Source: Ardenticatena maritima | GTDB lineage: Bacteria; Chloroflexota; Anaerolineae; Ardenticatenales; Ardenticatenaceae | DNA length: 64,000 nucleotides | Assembly: GCF_001306175.1 (NCBI RefSeq) | Contig: NZ_LGKN01000003.1 | Span: 372,001-436,000, forward strand | Reading direction: 5' to 3' | Part shown: positions 9,080 through 18,265 of the stretch, piece after piece | How the letters are laid out: every line of letters starts with the position of its first letter | Numbering within the stretch: position 1 is the first letter of the stretch | Program-made: the position numbers and the translations under genes | The notes under the pieces: generated by a model | Seen by the model: the letters and a program-made list of their open reading frames with translations, nothing else | The model's database searches: none | What the model was told of the DNA's origin: nothing

Positions 9080-10426
9080 ATGTTGAACGAACAAACCTTG
9101 CGCGACCTTGCCCAGACGGTGTTGCTCGCCAGCCGCGCAGATGAAACCGAAGTCGTCTTGCTGGCTACCCATGCCCGCCTGACCCGCTTCGCCAACAATG
9201 AAATTCACCAAAACGTTGCCGAGCATAACCTGGAAGCCCGTATCCGCGTGGTAAAAGGGGGGCGCGTGGGCGTGGCAATCAGCAATAGCGCCGACCGCGA
9301 CGCACTGCTGAAAACGCTCGAACAGGCCGAAGCGCTTGCCGCGAATACGCCGCCTGTGCCTGATTGGCCCGGCTTGCCGCACGATACGCGCCCCACCCCT
9401 GAAACCGAAACGTGGAGCGAAGCCACCGCCTCAGCCACGCCCGAACGCCGCGCCGACCTCGTAGGTGACGTCTGCCGCACTGCTGACGCGGCGGGGCATG
9501 TGGCGAGTGGGGCGCTCGAAACCAACACACAGGCGCTCTACATCGCCAACTCGCACGGCGTCGAACGCTATGTGCCGCGCACCGTGGCTTCGTTTGTGAC
9601 CGTGGTGATGAGCGACACAGGAAGCGGCTACGCCGCCGGCGCCCACCGCGACCTGAACGCCATTCCCGTTGCCGACCTGGGGCGTGAAGCCGTTGAAACG
9701 GCGACGCGCAGTCGCAACCCTATTGACCTGGAACCCGGTGTGTACGACGTCGTGTTGGACACCTACGCCATGGCGGATATCCTCTCGTTTGTCTGTTCGC
9801 TGGGCTTTGGGGGGCAAGCCTACGCTGAAGGACGCAGTTTTGTGAGCGGCAAACTGGGCGAGCAGGTGCTTGGTGAAAACATCACCATCATTGACGACGG
9901 CTTGTCGCCAGACGGGTTGCCCTTGCCGGTTGACTTTGAGGGGGTTGTACGCCAGCGCCTGCCCCTGGTTGAACACGGCGTTGCCCGTGCTGTGGCGTGG
10001 GATTCGCGGTGGGCGGCGCGCGCAGGCACAGAGAGCACTGGGCACGCCCTGCCCGCCCCCAACTGGTGGGGACCTGTGCCGCTGCATCCCCACCTGGCGG
10101 CTGGGGAGACCCCGCGCAGCGAACTGGTGCGCCATGTCGAGCGTGGTATCTACGTGACGCGCTTCAACTACACGCGCACCGTCAACCCCGGTCGCGTCAT
10201 CGTGACGGGGCTTACGCGCGACGGCACGTTCCTGATCGAAAACGGCGAAATCGTCGCCCCTATCAAGAACTTGCGCTTTACCCAAAGTTATGTTGAAGCA
10301 TTGCAAAATGTTGTGGCGTTGAGCCGCGAACGGCGCATACTGGCCTCTTTTGGCACGGTCGGCGCCATGAAAGTCCCTGCCGCCGTCATTCGCAACTTCA
10401 CATTCACGGGGAAAACGCAGTTTTGA
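9080..10426 (+). CDS. pmbA: TldE/PmbA protease subunit
   Basis: 448 residues, homologous to TldD but without HExxxH, as expected for the non-catalytic half of the protease. The N-terminal TRFANNEIHQNVAEHNLEARIRV stretch and the C-terminal glycine-rich core (GFGGQAYAEGRSF, GENITIIDDG) are family features. An AAAGGAG site precedes the ATG. The stop codon overlaps the TTG start of the next gene by three bases, so the RNA methyltransferase is probably translationally coupled. Confidence 0.92.
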   Translation: MLNEQTLRDLAQTVLLASRADETEVVLLATHARLTRFANNEIHQNVAEHNLEARIRVVKGGRVGVAISNSADRDALLKTLEQAEALAANTPPVPDWPGLPHDTRPTPETETWSEATASATPERRADLVGDVCRTADAAGHVASGALETNTQALYIANSHGVERYVPRTVASFVTVVMSDTGSGYAAGAHRDLNAIPVADLGREAVETATRSRNPIDLEPGVYDVVLDTYAMADILSFVCSLGFGGQAYAEGRSFVSGKLGEQVLGENITIIDDGLSPDGLPLPVDFEGVVRQRLPLVEHGVARAVAWDSRWAARAGTESTGHALPAPNWWGPVPLHPHLAAGETPRSELVRHVERGIYVTRFNYTRTVNPGRVIVTGLTRDGTFLIENGEIVAPIKNLRFTQSYVEALQNVVALSRERRILASFGTVGAMKVPAAVIRNFTFTGKTQF

Positions 10427-11541
10427 AGCGCAAACATCGTTCAGCCAAATCAAAATCCCGCCGCAGGCGAACCGAGGCGACGCAAAGCGCGCTGCCCGCC
10501 CCGCTCTACGAAGCCGACGTCGCGGATGGGCTGGAAGCGCTGGCGGCGGAAGAGGTGCGCAGACGCCTTCAGCCGCACGTCTCGATGGAGCCGGTGGCGT
10601 TGCGTGGTGCGGTGCGCTTCCGCTTTGGGGATGCGCCGCGCCGCCTGTTCGATTTGAAGACAGTGCTGGCGGTGTTCCAACTGCACCGCTTGGATGTGCC
10701 CCGCCCGCGCGCCTTGCTGGGCGACCAACATTGGCGCGCGCTCTGCACCGCCGCTGCTGCCATTGTGCACCTGCACCCACCTGGCGCATTTGAAACGTTC
10801 TACCTTAGCGCGGCGGGCGCGCACACCGCCACCATGCAGCGCATCGCCGAGGGAATGGCGAACCATCTGGGCTTGCGCCGCGTGCAAACACCCGACGAAG
10901 GGCACTTTCTCATGCGTATCCGTCGCCCCCCTGAAGGGAGTGCCGGATGGGATGTCTTGTTTCGCTTGACGCCACGCCCCTTGTCGGCGCGCGCGTGGCG
11001 CGTGTGCAACTACCCCGGCGCTATGAACGCGACCGTTGCCCATGCGATGGCGTTACTTACTGCGCCGCATCCTGATGATATCGTCTTCAATCCCTGCTGC
11101 GGCTCGGGGACGTTGCTCATCGAACGGGGGTTGATTGCACCTGCGGCGCGCTTGCTGGGGTGCGATATCGAACCCGCTGTGTTGGCGTGCGCCCGCGAGA
11201 ATGCGCTGGCGGCGGGCTTGGCGGAGCGCATCGAGTGGGAAGCATGGGACGCGTGTCAAACCCCACTTCCTGAGAAGAGCGTGGATGTCATTCTCAGTGA
11301 TTTGCCGTTTGGCGGCTTGGTCGGCTCGCATGCTGAGAACGAGCGCTTGTACCCCGCTTTTGTGCAAGAAATGGCGCGCATCGCTCGCCCTGGCGCTCGC
11401 GGGGCGCTCATCACCCACGAAGTGCGTTTGCTGAACACCGTTCTGGAAGCGCAAACAGCGTGGCGTGTGGAACAGGTGCTCAAAGTGACACTGGGGGGGC
11501 TGCACCCACGCATTTTCTTACTGCGTCGCCAAGTGTGGTGA
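10423..11541 (+). CDS. THUMP-type RNA methyltransferase (Trm14/TrmN/RlmL-like)
   Basis: 372 residues. The basic N-terminal tail is followed by a THUMP-like RNA-binding part (about 25-165) and a class I methyltransferase domain (about 190-365). SAM motif I reads NPCCGSGTLLIE and the catalytic loop reads SDLPFGG, the (D/S)xPF-type motif of N2-guanine methyltransferases. It probably makes m2G in tRNA or rRNA; which RNA cannot be told. It starts with TTG inside the pmbA stop region. An ATG start is not available until well inside the conserved domain. Confidence 0.82.
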   Translation: MKRKHRSAKSKSRRRRTEATQSALPAPLYEADVADGLEALAAEEVRRRLQPHVSMEPVALRGAVRFRFGDAPRRLFDLKTVLAVFQLHRLDVPRPRALLGDQHWRALCTAAAAIVHLHPPGAFETFYLSAAGAHTATMQRIAEGMANHLGLRRVQTPDEGHFLMRIRRPPEGSAGWDVLFRLTPRPLSARAWRVCNYPGAMNATVAHAMALLTAPHPDDIVFNPCCGSGTLLIERGLIAPAARLLGCDIEPAVLACARENALAAGLAERIEWEAWDACQTPLPEKSVDVILSDLPFGGLVGSHAENERLYPAFVQEMARIARPGARGALITHEVRLLNTVLEAQTAWRVEQVLKVTLGGLHPRIFLLRRQVW

Positions 11542-11554
11542 AAGGAGCGCGGGC

Positions 11555-11782
11555 ATGGCTTCTCAAAAACCGCCAACCGATATGCGCCGCCAACGACAGC
11601 GCGATGAGCGCGCCTATGTGCTGGCGTTCGTTATTCTGCTGGTCTGTGTCGGAGGGGCGCTGATTGCGTGGCGCTACGGAACCGGCGCCGCTCTCTTGGG
11701 GATCACTTGCGCATTGAGCGTGTTTTCGTTGGTGGGGCTGTTGTGGCTGGTGCTGGTGTTGATTGAACGCTGGACAGCGTAA
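11555..11782 (+). CDS. Small two-helix membrane protein
   Basis: 75 residues: a basic, hydrophilic N-terminus (about 1-20) and two hydrophobic helices (about 22-42 and 46-70). No family recognised. AAAGGAGCG precedes the ATG, and the gene lies 13 bases after the methyltransferase, so it probably ends this operon. Confidence 0.7.
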   Translation: MASQKPPTDMRRQRQRDERAYVLAFVILLVCVGGALIAWRYGTGAALLGITCALSVFSLVGLLWLVLVLIERWTA

Positions 11783-11851
11783 GCGTGCGCTGCGCCCTCT
11801 TTTCGCGTGTATGTTTGCGTTTTTTCACCCCGCATTAGTACCACGGGCACA

Positions 11852-11880
11852 TTGACGCCTTCCACTTCTCATGATATCCT
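11852..11880 (+). promoter_or_regulatory. Promoter of the hairpin-led gene
   Basis: TTGACG (11852-11857), 17 bases, TATCCT (11875-11880). The transcript would begin near 11887, exactly where the first leader hairpin starts. Confidence 0.65.
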
Positions 11881-11886
11881 CGCGCA

Positions 11887-11940
11887 AGGTGGAGAGACGA
11901 AAGTCTCTCAAATCCCACCACAAACAGGACGAAAGTCCTA
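11887..11940 (+). promoter_or_regulatory. Structured 5' leader: two GAAA-capped hairpins
   Basis: Hairpin 1: AGAGAC (11893-11898), GAAA, GTCTCT (11903-11908), enclosed by GGTGG (11888-11892) pairing with CCACC (11915-11919). Hairpin 2: AGGAC (11926-11930), GAAA, GTCCT (11935-11939). The ribosome site begins a few bases later. Both loops carry the same GACGAAAGTC decamer. It does not match a riboswitch class I know. Confidence 0.6.
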
Positions 11941-11958
11941 AACCAGAAGGAGTTGGGT

Positions 11959-12447
11959 GTGAACGTTTCACCCTTGCGTTATGAAGTAATTAAGCGTACT
12001 GGCAAGCATCCGTTGCAAGACGTTTTTGTCCGTATTCACATCACCGATACCAATGACCCGACGCATTCGCTTTTCATCGAAGGTCCTTTGGGAATGGAAC
12101 TTTCGTATCTCATGCATAGCTTCATTGCCCTCTACAATGACCATGAAGACGAATTTTTGTTGCCGACCAATCGCCAGCCTGTGCGGATTACACGCTTGCC
12201 CAACGGGCTTGAATTTCACGTCCTGGATGAAGCCTTCGACACAGCCACCTGGCAAGTCAGCGCTCCCATCACGCTCGACCACCGTACATTTTTGAGTGGG
12301 TTGAGTGCGCTGGTAGAAGAGGTGCTCTCTTCGATTGATGAAGCCTTTGCCGAAGACGATTTCGTCCACATTTTGGTCTATCAGTGGGAGCAACTTTGGC
12401 AATTGGCAAGCCGTCTCATGACCGGGCGTGTGATTGCCCTTCCCTGA
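11959..12447 (+). CDS. Unrecognised cytoplasmic protein with structured leader
   Basis: 162 residues from the GTG at 11959, chosen because AAGGAG ends six bases before it; a TTG two codons upstream overlaps that site. No membrane helix or signal peptide. The sequence alternates short beta-type segments (VFVRIHITD, FLLPTNRQPVRITRLPNGLEFHVL) with a helical C-terminus containing VLSSIDEAFAEDDFVHILVYQWEQLWQLA. I do not recognise a family. It is a single-gene unit with its own promoter, an unusual leader and a strong terminator. Confidence 0.75.
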   Translation: MNVSPLRYEVIKRTGKHPLQDVFVRIHITDTNDPTHSLFIEGPLGMELSYLMHSFIALYNDHEDEFLLPTNRQPVRITRLPNGLEFHVLDEAFDTATWQVSAPITLDHRTFLSGLSALVEEVLSSIDEAFAEDDFVHILVYQWEQLWQLASRLMTGRVIALP

Positions 12448-12473
12448 ATTAGAAAACGCTCCTTTCCTCACAC

Positions 12474-12507
12474 AAAAGCCCCGTGGAAGCACGGCCACGG
12501 GGCTTTT
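12474..12507. terminator. Strong bidirectional terminator
   Basis: A 13-bp stem AAAAGCCCCGTGG/CCACGGGGCTTTT with an 8-base loop, between converging genes. Confidence 0.9.
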
Positions 12508-12526
12508 GGTTTGGCATCTTGCCGCT

Positions 12527-15500
12527 TTATCCCAGATATTGAAGAAAAGCCTGCTTGGTCTGCTCAAACGCCTTTTCGACCTCTGGGAAGCGGGCTTCGA
12601 TAGTATCCCATTCTCCATCACGCCCTAACGCCTCTAATTCGCGACAGATTTCCGAAAATGGCATAGCGCCAATCGTGGCTGCGCTCCCTTTCAGGGTGTG
12701 CAGACAGCGCACAAATGTCTCTTGGTCGCGTGTGGTGATGGCGTCGCGGGCTTCTTGCAAGCGTTGGGCGGCGTCTTCCAGAAAAACGGGAGCCATATCG
12801 GGCAACATTTCTTCAACCAGATCGCCCAGGCGCTGGTGCAGTTGCTCAAAGTCAATGAAGGCGGCGGGCGTTTTGGGGGCGTGTGTGCTGTGATGCGCGT
12901 CTTCGTGGGGTGGACAGCGCAATAATGCTTCTACGAGCTCTTCAACCAGAATGGGTTTGCTAATGTAATCGTCCATGCCGGCTTCAATGTATTCTGTGCG
13001 ATGGTGTGGGAGGGCGTTTGCCGTCATCGCAATGATACGGGGGCGGTGTTCACCCCATTCCTCAATAATGCGTCGCGTCGCTTCGACGCCGTCCATTTCG
13101 GGCATTTGTACGTCCATGAGCACAACATCGTAGGGTTGTCGGCGTAGGGCGGCTAGCACTTCGTGCCCGTTTGCCGCTACGTCGGCGCGGTAGCCGAGGC
13201 GCTCAAGCATTCGCAGCGCAACTTTTTGGTTGACGACGTTATCCTCGGCGAGCAAAATGCGCAATGGGTGGCGCTCGCCCAAGGTCGCATCGAAGAGGCG
13301 CGTGCTTGATTCTTGAATATCTTGCGCGGAGATGACGTCTTGTTGCTCGCCCAACACGTCGAGCAACGCGTTCATCAATGGTTCAGGCTTGATGGGTTTG
13401 ACGAGGTATTTTTCAAACAACCCCGACTCGCGGACTTCACGGCGCTTTTCAATGGATGTTAGCAAGATGAGCGGTAGCCCGCGTGCGGTGGGAATGGTAC
13501 GAATTTGATGCGCAAGCATGAGCCCGTCTATTTCGGGCATTTGCATATCGAGAATAGCAACATCGAAAATATCCCCCCGATACAGGAGCGCCAATGCTTC
13601 CTGCGCTGAGGCAACTGCAACCACCGATATCCCCCACTTGTCGAGTTGGCGGGTCAGAATAGTGCGGTTGGTGGCGTTGTCATCCACTACAAGCACACGT
13701 TTGTGCAGGAGTTGGCGGGGTTGCGCCATGCGACGTATCACTGTTGTGGGGCTTGCGGCGACGCGCGCCTGGATGGTGAAGTAGAACGTTGACCCTTTGC
13801 CGACTTCACTTTCCACCCAAATCTCGCCCCCCATCAGTTCGACCAGACGCTTTGAGATGGCAAGCCCCAAGCCTGTGCCGCCATAGCGGCGGGTGGTGGA
13901 ACTATCAACTTGCTGAAATGCCTGGAAGAGCCGATCGCGTCGTTCTGGGGGAATGCCGATACCGGTATCGCGCACCATGAATTGCAGCTGATACTGCTCG
14001 CCTTCCCGTTTGACCACGGAGACGCCAACAAACACCTCGCCCTCTTCTGTGAACTTGACCGCATTCCCCACCAGGTTGACAAGCACCTGTCGCAAGCGTG
14101 TCACGTCGCCTTCGATGACGGGGGGGACGTCATCCTCGATGAAGTACGCCAGCTCCAACCCTTTTTCTTGCGCCTTGGCGACCAGCAGGTCGAGCGCGGT
14201 TTCCACACAATCGCGCAAGTCGAAGGGGATGGATTCCAGCTCCATCTTGCCCGCTTCGATTTTGGAGAAGTCCAGAATGTCGTTGATGAGAGCGAGCAGT
14301 GTGTCGCCGCTGTTGCGAATGGTCTCGACGAAGTCGCGTTGTTCGTTGGTGAGCGGTGTGTCAAGAAGCAGGTTGGTCATGCCGATGATACCGTTGAGGG
14401 GGGTGCGAATTTCGTGGCTCATGTTGGCAAGGAATTCGGATTTGGCGCGGGCGTAGGCTTCGGCTTCTTCGCGTGCGCGCACAAACTCGCTCACATCGTG
14501 GTAGATGCCAATTGCGCCGACTTGCTGACCGTCAACGAACACGGGCACGCCAAAAATTTCTACGTCGAACTCGCTGCCATCTTTGCGTTTGCGCCGCGTG
14601 GTCAGATGCACAACCTCGCCGGCGGTGGCTTGCGCCGTGGCTTGCAGGGCTTCATCTTTGCGTTCTTCACTCACAATAAGGTCGTCTAGTGTAACGCCAA
14701 TTACCTCTTCCGCTGTGTAGCCAAACATGCGCTCGAAGGCTGCGTTGCATGCGGTGATGCGTTGCTCCAAATCAAGCGCGACAATGGCGACAGGACTGTG
14801 GTTGAAAATGGCTTCAAAGAAGCGTTTTTGGCGGCGCAATTCACGTTCGGCTTCAACTTCGCGGGTAATGTCGCGTGCTGAACCGCGCACATAGCGCTGT
14901 TCACCGTTTTCTAGCAGTACAGAAGTGTTGTAGCGCAGAAGACGTGTGTCGCCTTGCTTTGTTTGGACGTACATCAGCCCGGCGGCGTGCCCACGCCGTT
15001 TGAGAATTTCCAGATACGTGGCAAAACGGGCGCGATGTTCAGGAACAATGAATTCGGCGATGGAGCGACCAATCACTTCTTCGGGGGTGTAGCCGAGTGT
15101 GCGTTCAACGGCGGGGTTGATGCTCAAAAAGACGCCGTCCATATCGTGCATGAAGAGCAAATCGCTGACGTTCTCGAAAATATCGCGGTAGAGCGCTTCC
15201 GAACGACGCAGGGCTTCTTCGGCGGCAACTTGGGCGCTGATGTCGCGTGCCACAACTTGGATGGCCGGTTTGCGCCCCCATTCAGTGGGCATGGCGGCCA
15301 CCTCTGCGTCAAAAGCTGTGCCGTCAAGGCGTACCAATTTTTCGCGCACAAGCGGGGCCGGCTCGTCCCACTCCGTCAACGCGCGAATTCGCTCCCGTAC
15401 CATGTCCAGGTTGTCTGGATGGACAAAATCAAGAACGGCGCGGCCAATCAGGTCCTGTGGTGAATGCGCTCCCAGCATGACGGCGGCGGTTTCGTTGGCG

Positions 15501-16306
15501 AAGACGATACGCCCTTCACAATGCACAATGACCGCATCGGGGAGCATATCCACTAATTGGCGGTAGCGGTTTTCGCTGCGGCGCACTTGTTTGAGGGCGT
15601 CTTGCAGGGCGATGGTGCGCTGTTCAACTTCCTGTTGCAGGGAAGCGCGCAGGCGTTCCAGTTCGGCGTTGGTGGTGGAGAGTTCGGCGTTGAGTTGTAC
15701 AAGGTCATTTTGCATGGCGAGCATGTCTGCGATAACGCGCAAGGTGATGTTCCGCAAGGCGTACAGAATGACCAGAATAAAGAGAAAAATGCCGCCTTCC
15801 AGTAACCAGTTCAGTGAAGAGGTGGGCGGTGAGAGTCGCCATGCCGTGGGGATTGGCAAAACCGGCGTGCTGTTGAGCCAGATAACGAGACCGAGCGCGA
15901 GAGCGGCTTGAAGCGCACCGTGGAAAACCCCAACAATGGTGGCGGTGAGGATAATGACCAACAAAAAGGTGAGAAGCGTGGCTGTGGAGATGGTGCCCAT
16001 GAGGAGCGAGATACTGACAAGCCCCAGCCAAAACCCCCACCCGAAAAGGAGCATGGCCGCACGTTCTTTGCCGCGCCATGCCAGCCACGTCGTTCCCAGA
16101 GAGAAAAGTGTGAAGAGAGCGGCAATGCGACTACTGAGCGCCAAAGGGGTTTGGGTTAGAGCGATGAAAAGGGTGACAAGCGCGTCGAAGAGTGTGTTGC
16201 CCAAGAGCAGATAGCGCGCAAACGGTGCGAACGAGAGGGACAAGACCTGTTCGACGTTCTTTTGCTGGTGGTCTACTGGTCGTGTCTCGTTGACTGACGG
16301 CTGCAT
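12527..16306 (-). CDS. Hybrid sensor histidine kinase (6TM-PASx3-HisKA-HATPase-RECx2-HPt)
   Basis: 1259 residues. About six membrane helices lie in 30-190, a coiled coil at 200-245, and three PAS domains at about 246-360, 370-485 and 492-610. HisKA has the phospho-acceptor His631 in [10 protein letters not shown]. The HATPase has the N box near 746, DTGIGIP near 780 and [11 protein letters not shown] near 810-820. Receiver 1 has Asp920 (ILDMQMPE), receiver 2 has Asp1065 (LMDVQMPE), and the C-terminal HPt has His1203 in CLHTLKGSA. This is a complete BarA/ArcB-like phosphorelay in one chain. It needs a separate response regulator, and none with a DNA-binding output is adjacent. A GGGAG site lies about eight bases before the ATG. 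Confidence 0.93.
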   Translation of the reverse strand: MQPSVNETRPVDHQQKNVEQVLSLSFAPFARYLLLGNTLFDALVTLFIALTQTPLALSSRIAALFTLFSLGTTWLAWRGKERAAMLLFGWGFWLGLVSISLLMGTISTATLLTFLLVIILTATIVGVFHGALQAALALGLVIWLNSTPVLPIPTAWRLSPPTSSLNWLLEGGIFLFILVILYALRNITLRVIADMLAMQNDLVQLNAELSTTNAELERLRASLQQEVEQRTIALQDALKQVRRSENRYRQLVDMLPDAVIVHCEGRIVFANETAAVMLGAHSPQDLIGRAVLDFVHPDNLDMVRERIRALTEWDEPAPLVREKLVRLDGTAFDAEVAAMPTEWGRKPAIQVVARDISAQVAAEEALRRSEALYRDIFENVSDLLFMHDMDGVFLSINPAVERTLGYTPEEVIGRSIAEFIVPEHRARFATYLEILKRRGHAAGLMYVQTKQGDTRLLRYNTSVLLENGEQRYVRGSARDITREVEAERELRRQKRFFEAIFNHSPVAIVALDLEQRITACNAAFERMFGYTAEEVIGVTLDDLIVSEERKDEALQATAQATAGEVVHLTTRRKRKDGSEFDVEIFGVPVFVDGQQVGAIGIYHDVSEFVRAREEAEAYARAKSEFLANMSHEIRTPLNGIIGMTNLLLDTPLTNEQRDFVETIRNSGDTLLALINDILDFSKIEAGKMELESIPFDLRDCVETALDLLVAKAQEKGLELAYFIEDDVPPVIEGDVTRLRQVLVNLVGNAVKFTEEGEVFVGVSVVKREGEQYQLQFMVRDTGIGIPPERRDRLFQAFQQVDSSTTRRYGGTGLGLAISKRLVELMGGEIWVESEVGKGSTFYFTIQARVAASPTTVIRRMAQPRQLLHKRVLVVDDNATNRTILTRQLDKWGISVVAVASAQEALALLYRGDIFDVAILDMQMPEIDGLMLAHQIRTIPTARGLPLILLTSIEKRREVRESGLFEKYLVKPIKPEPLMNALLDVLGEQQDVISAQDIQESSTRLFDATLGERHPLRILLAEDNVVNQKVALRMLERLGYRADVAANGHEVLAALRRQPYDVVLMDVQMPEMDGVEATRRIIEEWGEHRPRIIAMTANALPHHRTEYIEAGMDDYISKPILVEELVEALLRCPPHEDAHHSTHAPKTPAAFIDFEQLHQRLGDLVEEMLPDMAPVFLEDAAQRLQEARDAITTRDQETFVRCLHTLKGSAATIGAMPFSEICRELEALGRDGEWDTIEARFPEVEKAFEQTKQAFLQYLG

Positions 16307-16370
16307 ACGTCACGCTCCCGCGAAATATGTGTTATGCTCGATCGACATAAGCGACTATAGAAAAGAAAAT

Positions 16371-16396
16371 GCCCGATGTCTATGGGAACATCGGGC
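16371..16396 (-). terminator. Terminator of the partner-switching operon
   Basis: Stem GCCCGATGT/ACATCGGGC with an 8-base loop. On the minus strand it is followed by ATTTTCTTTTC. It lies 20 bases beyond the last gene of the leftward operon. Confidence 0.8.
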
Positions 16397-16416
16397 GATG
16401 CGGCACCATGCTCTCC

Positions 16417-16803
16417 CTATCCCGCCACGATGTAGGAGCCCAAAAAGATGAGCGCCCCGCCAATGAAATCGCGTGGGAAGCGTGGTTGTTCGCCAAACAC
16501 AAGAAACGAGAAAATGATCATCATCAACAATGAGAGTTCAGCCGCAAGGGCGGAGCGCGCAATACCAATCAGGCTGAAAAGCGCCAGCCGCACGACGGAC
16601 GCCGTGAGGGCAAGCGCCAGCCCGCTGATGAAGAAGGGATTGGTTACAACGCGAAACACGTAGGTAAGCGTTGACATAAGGTCGCGATCCATCGGCATAG
16701 CGCCAATGCGCGTGAATGCCATGCCATACATCACGTACGAGATGGCAACTAACGTCGCAAACAGGAAGTTGACGCCCCATGTGAGCAAAAGTGTCTTGTC
16801 CAT
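16417..16803 (-). CDS. 4-TM EamA/SMR-like small transporter-type membrane protein
   Basis: 128 residues from the ATG at 16803 (GGAGC upstream). An alternative ATG at 16854, with GGGGAGG inside the upstream gene, would add a charged 17-residue tail. Four hydrophobic helices: about 8-30, 47-66, 70-90 and 95-125. The end, LLMMIIFSFLVFGEQPRFPRDFIGGALIFLGSYIV, resembles the last helices of an EamA repeat (E in the FGE position) and of ArnE/ArnF-type subunits that flip undecaprenyl-linked sugars. It is the last gene of an operon that begins with a polyprenyl-phosphate glycosyltransferase-like gene. A role as a glycolipid flippase subunit is plausible but inferred. Confidence 0.75.
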   Translation of the reverse strand: MDKTLLLTWGVNFLFATLVAISYVMYGMAFTRIGAMPMDRDLMSTLTYVFRVVTNPFFISGLALALTASVVRLALFSLIGIARSALAAELSLLMMIIFSFLVFGEQPRFPRDFIGGALIFLGSYIVAG

Positions 16804-16855
16804 ATGCCTGCTCCGTTTTTCTTCAAGATGATCGAGTGTCTCGATGCGTTGCATT

Positions 16856-17515
16856 TCACAACACCTCCCCCGCACGTTCAAGCAGTGCGCGACTGCGTTC
16901 CAGTACCGGGTCGTTTTCTGGCGGCATGAACGCTGTTGGCAACGGGAGCATGCCGAGTGATGCAAACAGCATTTCCGAGCGTGAAAGGACCAGCGAGAAG
17001 GGCGGCAGGTGCTCCAAAGGAAGGGTTGCCGCCTCTTGTTCTTCAGGCGGTAGAACGCTGCGAATGACGGCGGCGTCCTCTGACAGGTTGAAGAGCACGC
17101 GCGCGAGCGTTGCACGGGCATTTTCAGCGTCAAATGGGACGCCGGCGCGTGCGCTGATTTGCGCCATGAGATTGGCGATTTCCCTGGCACGCAACCGTTT
17201 GCGCGTGTTGGGGGCGCGGATAAAGAGAGGGTCGCTCGCTTTGAGATTGTTGCGCTCTATCCACGCGTGCAATGCTCGCGCTGCCCGTTGGTTGAGCGGT
17301 ACGATGGCATGATGGCGAAGCCCGCGGTGGAGCATGAGCCAGCGCCCATCGGCGCTGATGTCGCGTACATGCAAGCGTGCCATGTCGGCGGGGCGCAACC
17401 CTGTGTTGAATGCCAGCGTCACGATGAGCGCGTCGCGTTCACCTTCCCACGTGCCGGTGTCGCAAGCGGCGTAGAGCCGGGCGACGTCGTCAGGTGTGAG
17501 TGCGGGCAGCGACAT
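16856..17515 (-). CDS. Tyrosine-recombinase-like protein lacking catalytic C-terminus
   Basis: 219 residues. The front (about 5-120) matches the catalytic-domain start of phage-integrase-type recombinases: an LTPDDVARLYAA helix, NTGLRPADMARLHVRDI carrying the first catalytic Arg, and IVPLNQRAARALHAW. The rest lacks the expected HxLRH box, the following His/Trp and the tyrosine. Where they should be the sequence reads FDAENARATLARVLFNL, then a Pro/Glu-rich tail. The N-terminal core-binding domain is also absent. It is therefore unlikely to recombine DNA and may be a DNA- or protein-binding relic. The start at 17515 has AAAGGAGG seven bases upstream and overlaps the receiver gene by 26 bases, so it is firmly within the operon. 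Confidence 0.65.
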   Translation of the reverse strand: MSLPALTPDDVARLYAACDTGTWEGERDALIVTLAFNTGLRPADMARLHVRDISADGRWLMLHRGLRHHAIVPLNQRAARALHAWIERNNLKASDPLFIRAPNTRKRLRAREIANLMAQISARAGVPFDAENARATLARVLFNLSEDAAVIRSVLPPEEQEAATLPLEHLPPFSLVLSRSEMLFASLGMLPLPTAFMPPENDPVLERSRALLERAGEVL

Positions 17516-17903
17516 GGTCGTCCTCCTTTGGCGTCTCTGTCGAGCGCAGGAGCGTTTCGACGGTTTCAATCAGCCGCCAGGAACTGACCGGCTTGGTCAG
17601 ATACCCGTCAACATGTTCTTGCTGAGCACGCTCACGGTCGAACTCATCATTGCTGGCTGTGAGCATAACAACGGGCAGGTTGCGCCATGTTTCATGCGCG
17701 CGCAGGTGCGCCAGCAATTCCCATCCGTCCATCACGGGCATTGTCACATCGACAATCACCAGGTCCACGGGTGATGTTTCCAACAGCGCCAGAGCTTGGC
17801 GGCCGTTGGCGGCGGCAAGCACATGAAAGCCATGCTGGCGCAGCACAAAGCCGATGGTGCGTGTGATGACAGGTGAATCATCTACAACGAGAATGGTTGC
17901 CAT
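17490..17903 (-). CDS. Single-domain response regulator (receiver)
   Basis: 137 residues, essentially one CheY-like receiver. The acidic pair is in VVDDSP (residues 7-9), the phospho-acceptor Asp is in VIVDVTMPVMDG, the Thr/Ser is in VVMLTAS and the Lys is in YLTKPV. A short charged tail follows. It has no output domain, so it must act by protein contact, perhaps on the phosphatase or the recombinase-like protein of the same operon. Its start lies eight bases after the STAS gene stop. Confidence 0.92.
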   Translation of the reverse strand: MATILVVDDSPVITRTIGFVLRQHGFHVLAAANGRQALALLETSPVDLVIVDVTMPVMDGWELLAHLRAHETWRNLPVVMLTASNDEFDRERAQQEHVDGYLTKPVSSWRLIETVETLLRSTETPKEDDHVAARTHT

Positions 17904-17911
17904 AGCGCCTC

Positions 17912-18250
17912 CTAGAAGCGTTGCAACGCCTCCTCTGGTGTTTCGGCGATGTCAAAGACACGGTCGAACTTCGTCAGGTGCAGAATGCGACGCGCCGCCT
18001 CATGGTAGGGCCACACAAGTTTCACGTCGCCCCCTTTTTCACGGGCGCGTTTCAACAGGCTGACGATGACAGCCATCCCGGCACTATCCATGAATGGCAC
18101 ATCGCGCAGGTCGAGCACGAAACGGGTAACGCCTTCATCGAGCAGGGCATACAGACGTTCGCGCACGTCCGGCGCATTGAAGGCGTCTAGACGTTCTGTC
18201 AGTGTCACAACGGCGGTGCGGACCACGTGTTCTTTCACGGCGATACTCAT
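17912..18250 (-). CDS. STAS-domain anti-sigma factor antagonist
   Basis: 112 residues, a lone STAS domain of the SpoIIAA/RsbV type. The phosphorylatable serine lies in PFMDSAGMAVIV. In partner switching the anti-sigma kinase phosphorylates this Ser and a PP2C phosphatase removes the phosphate. The unphosphorylated form captures the kinase and frees its target. Kinase-like and phosphatase genes stand directly upstream in the same operon. One of two STAS genes here. Confidence 0.92.
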   Translation of the reverse strand: MSIAVKEHVVRTAVVTLTERLDAFNAPDVRERLYALLDEGVTRFVLDLRDVPFMDSAGMAVIVSLLKRAREKGGDVKLVWPYHEAARRILHLTKFDRVFDIAETPEEALQRF

Positions 18251-18265
18251 AGGAGCCTCCTCTTT

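Noticed and set aside
9431-10789. A 452-codon minus-strand frame opposite pmbA and the RNA methyltransferase start
   Set aside because: It overlaps two conserved genes and shows only Arg/Gly/Ala-rich sequence.
11887-11940. Match to guanidine-II (mini-ykkC) riboswitch, which also has two small hairpins
   Set aside because: That class needs ACGR loops; here the loops are GAAA closed by C-G, and the downstream gene is not an SMR transporter or carboxylase.
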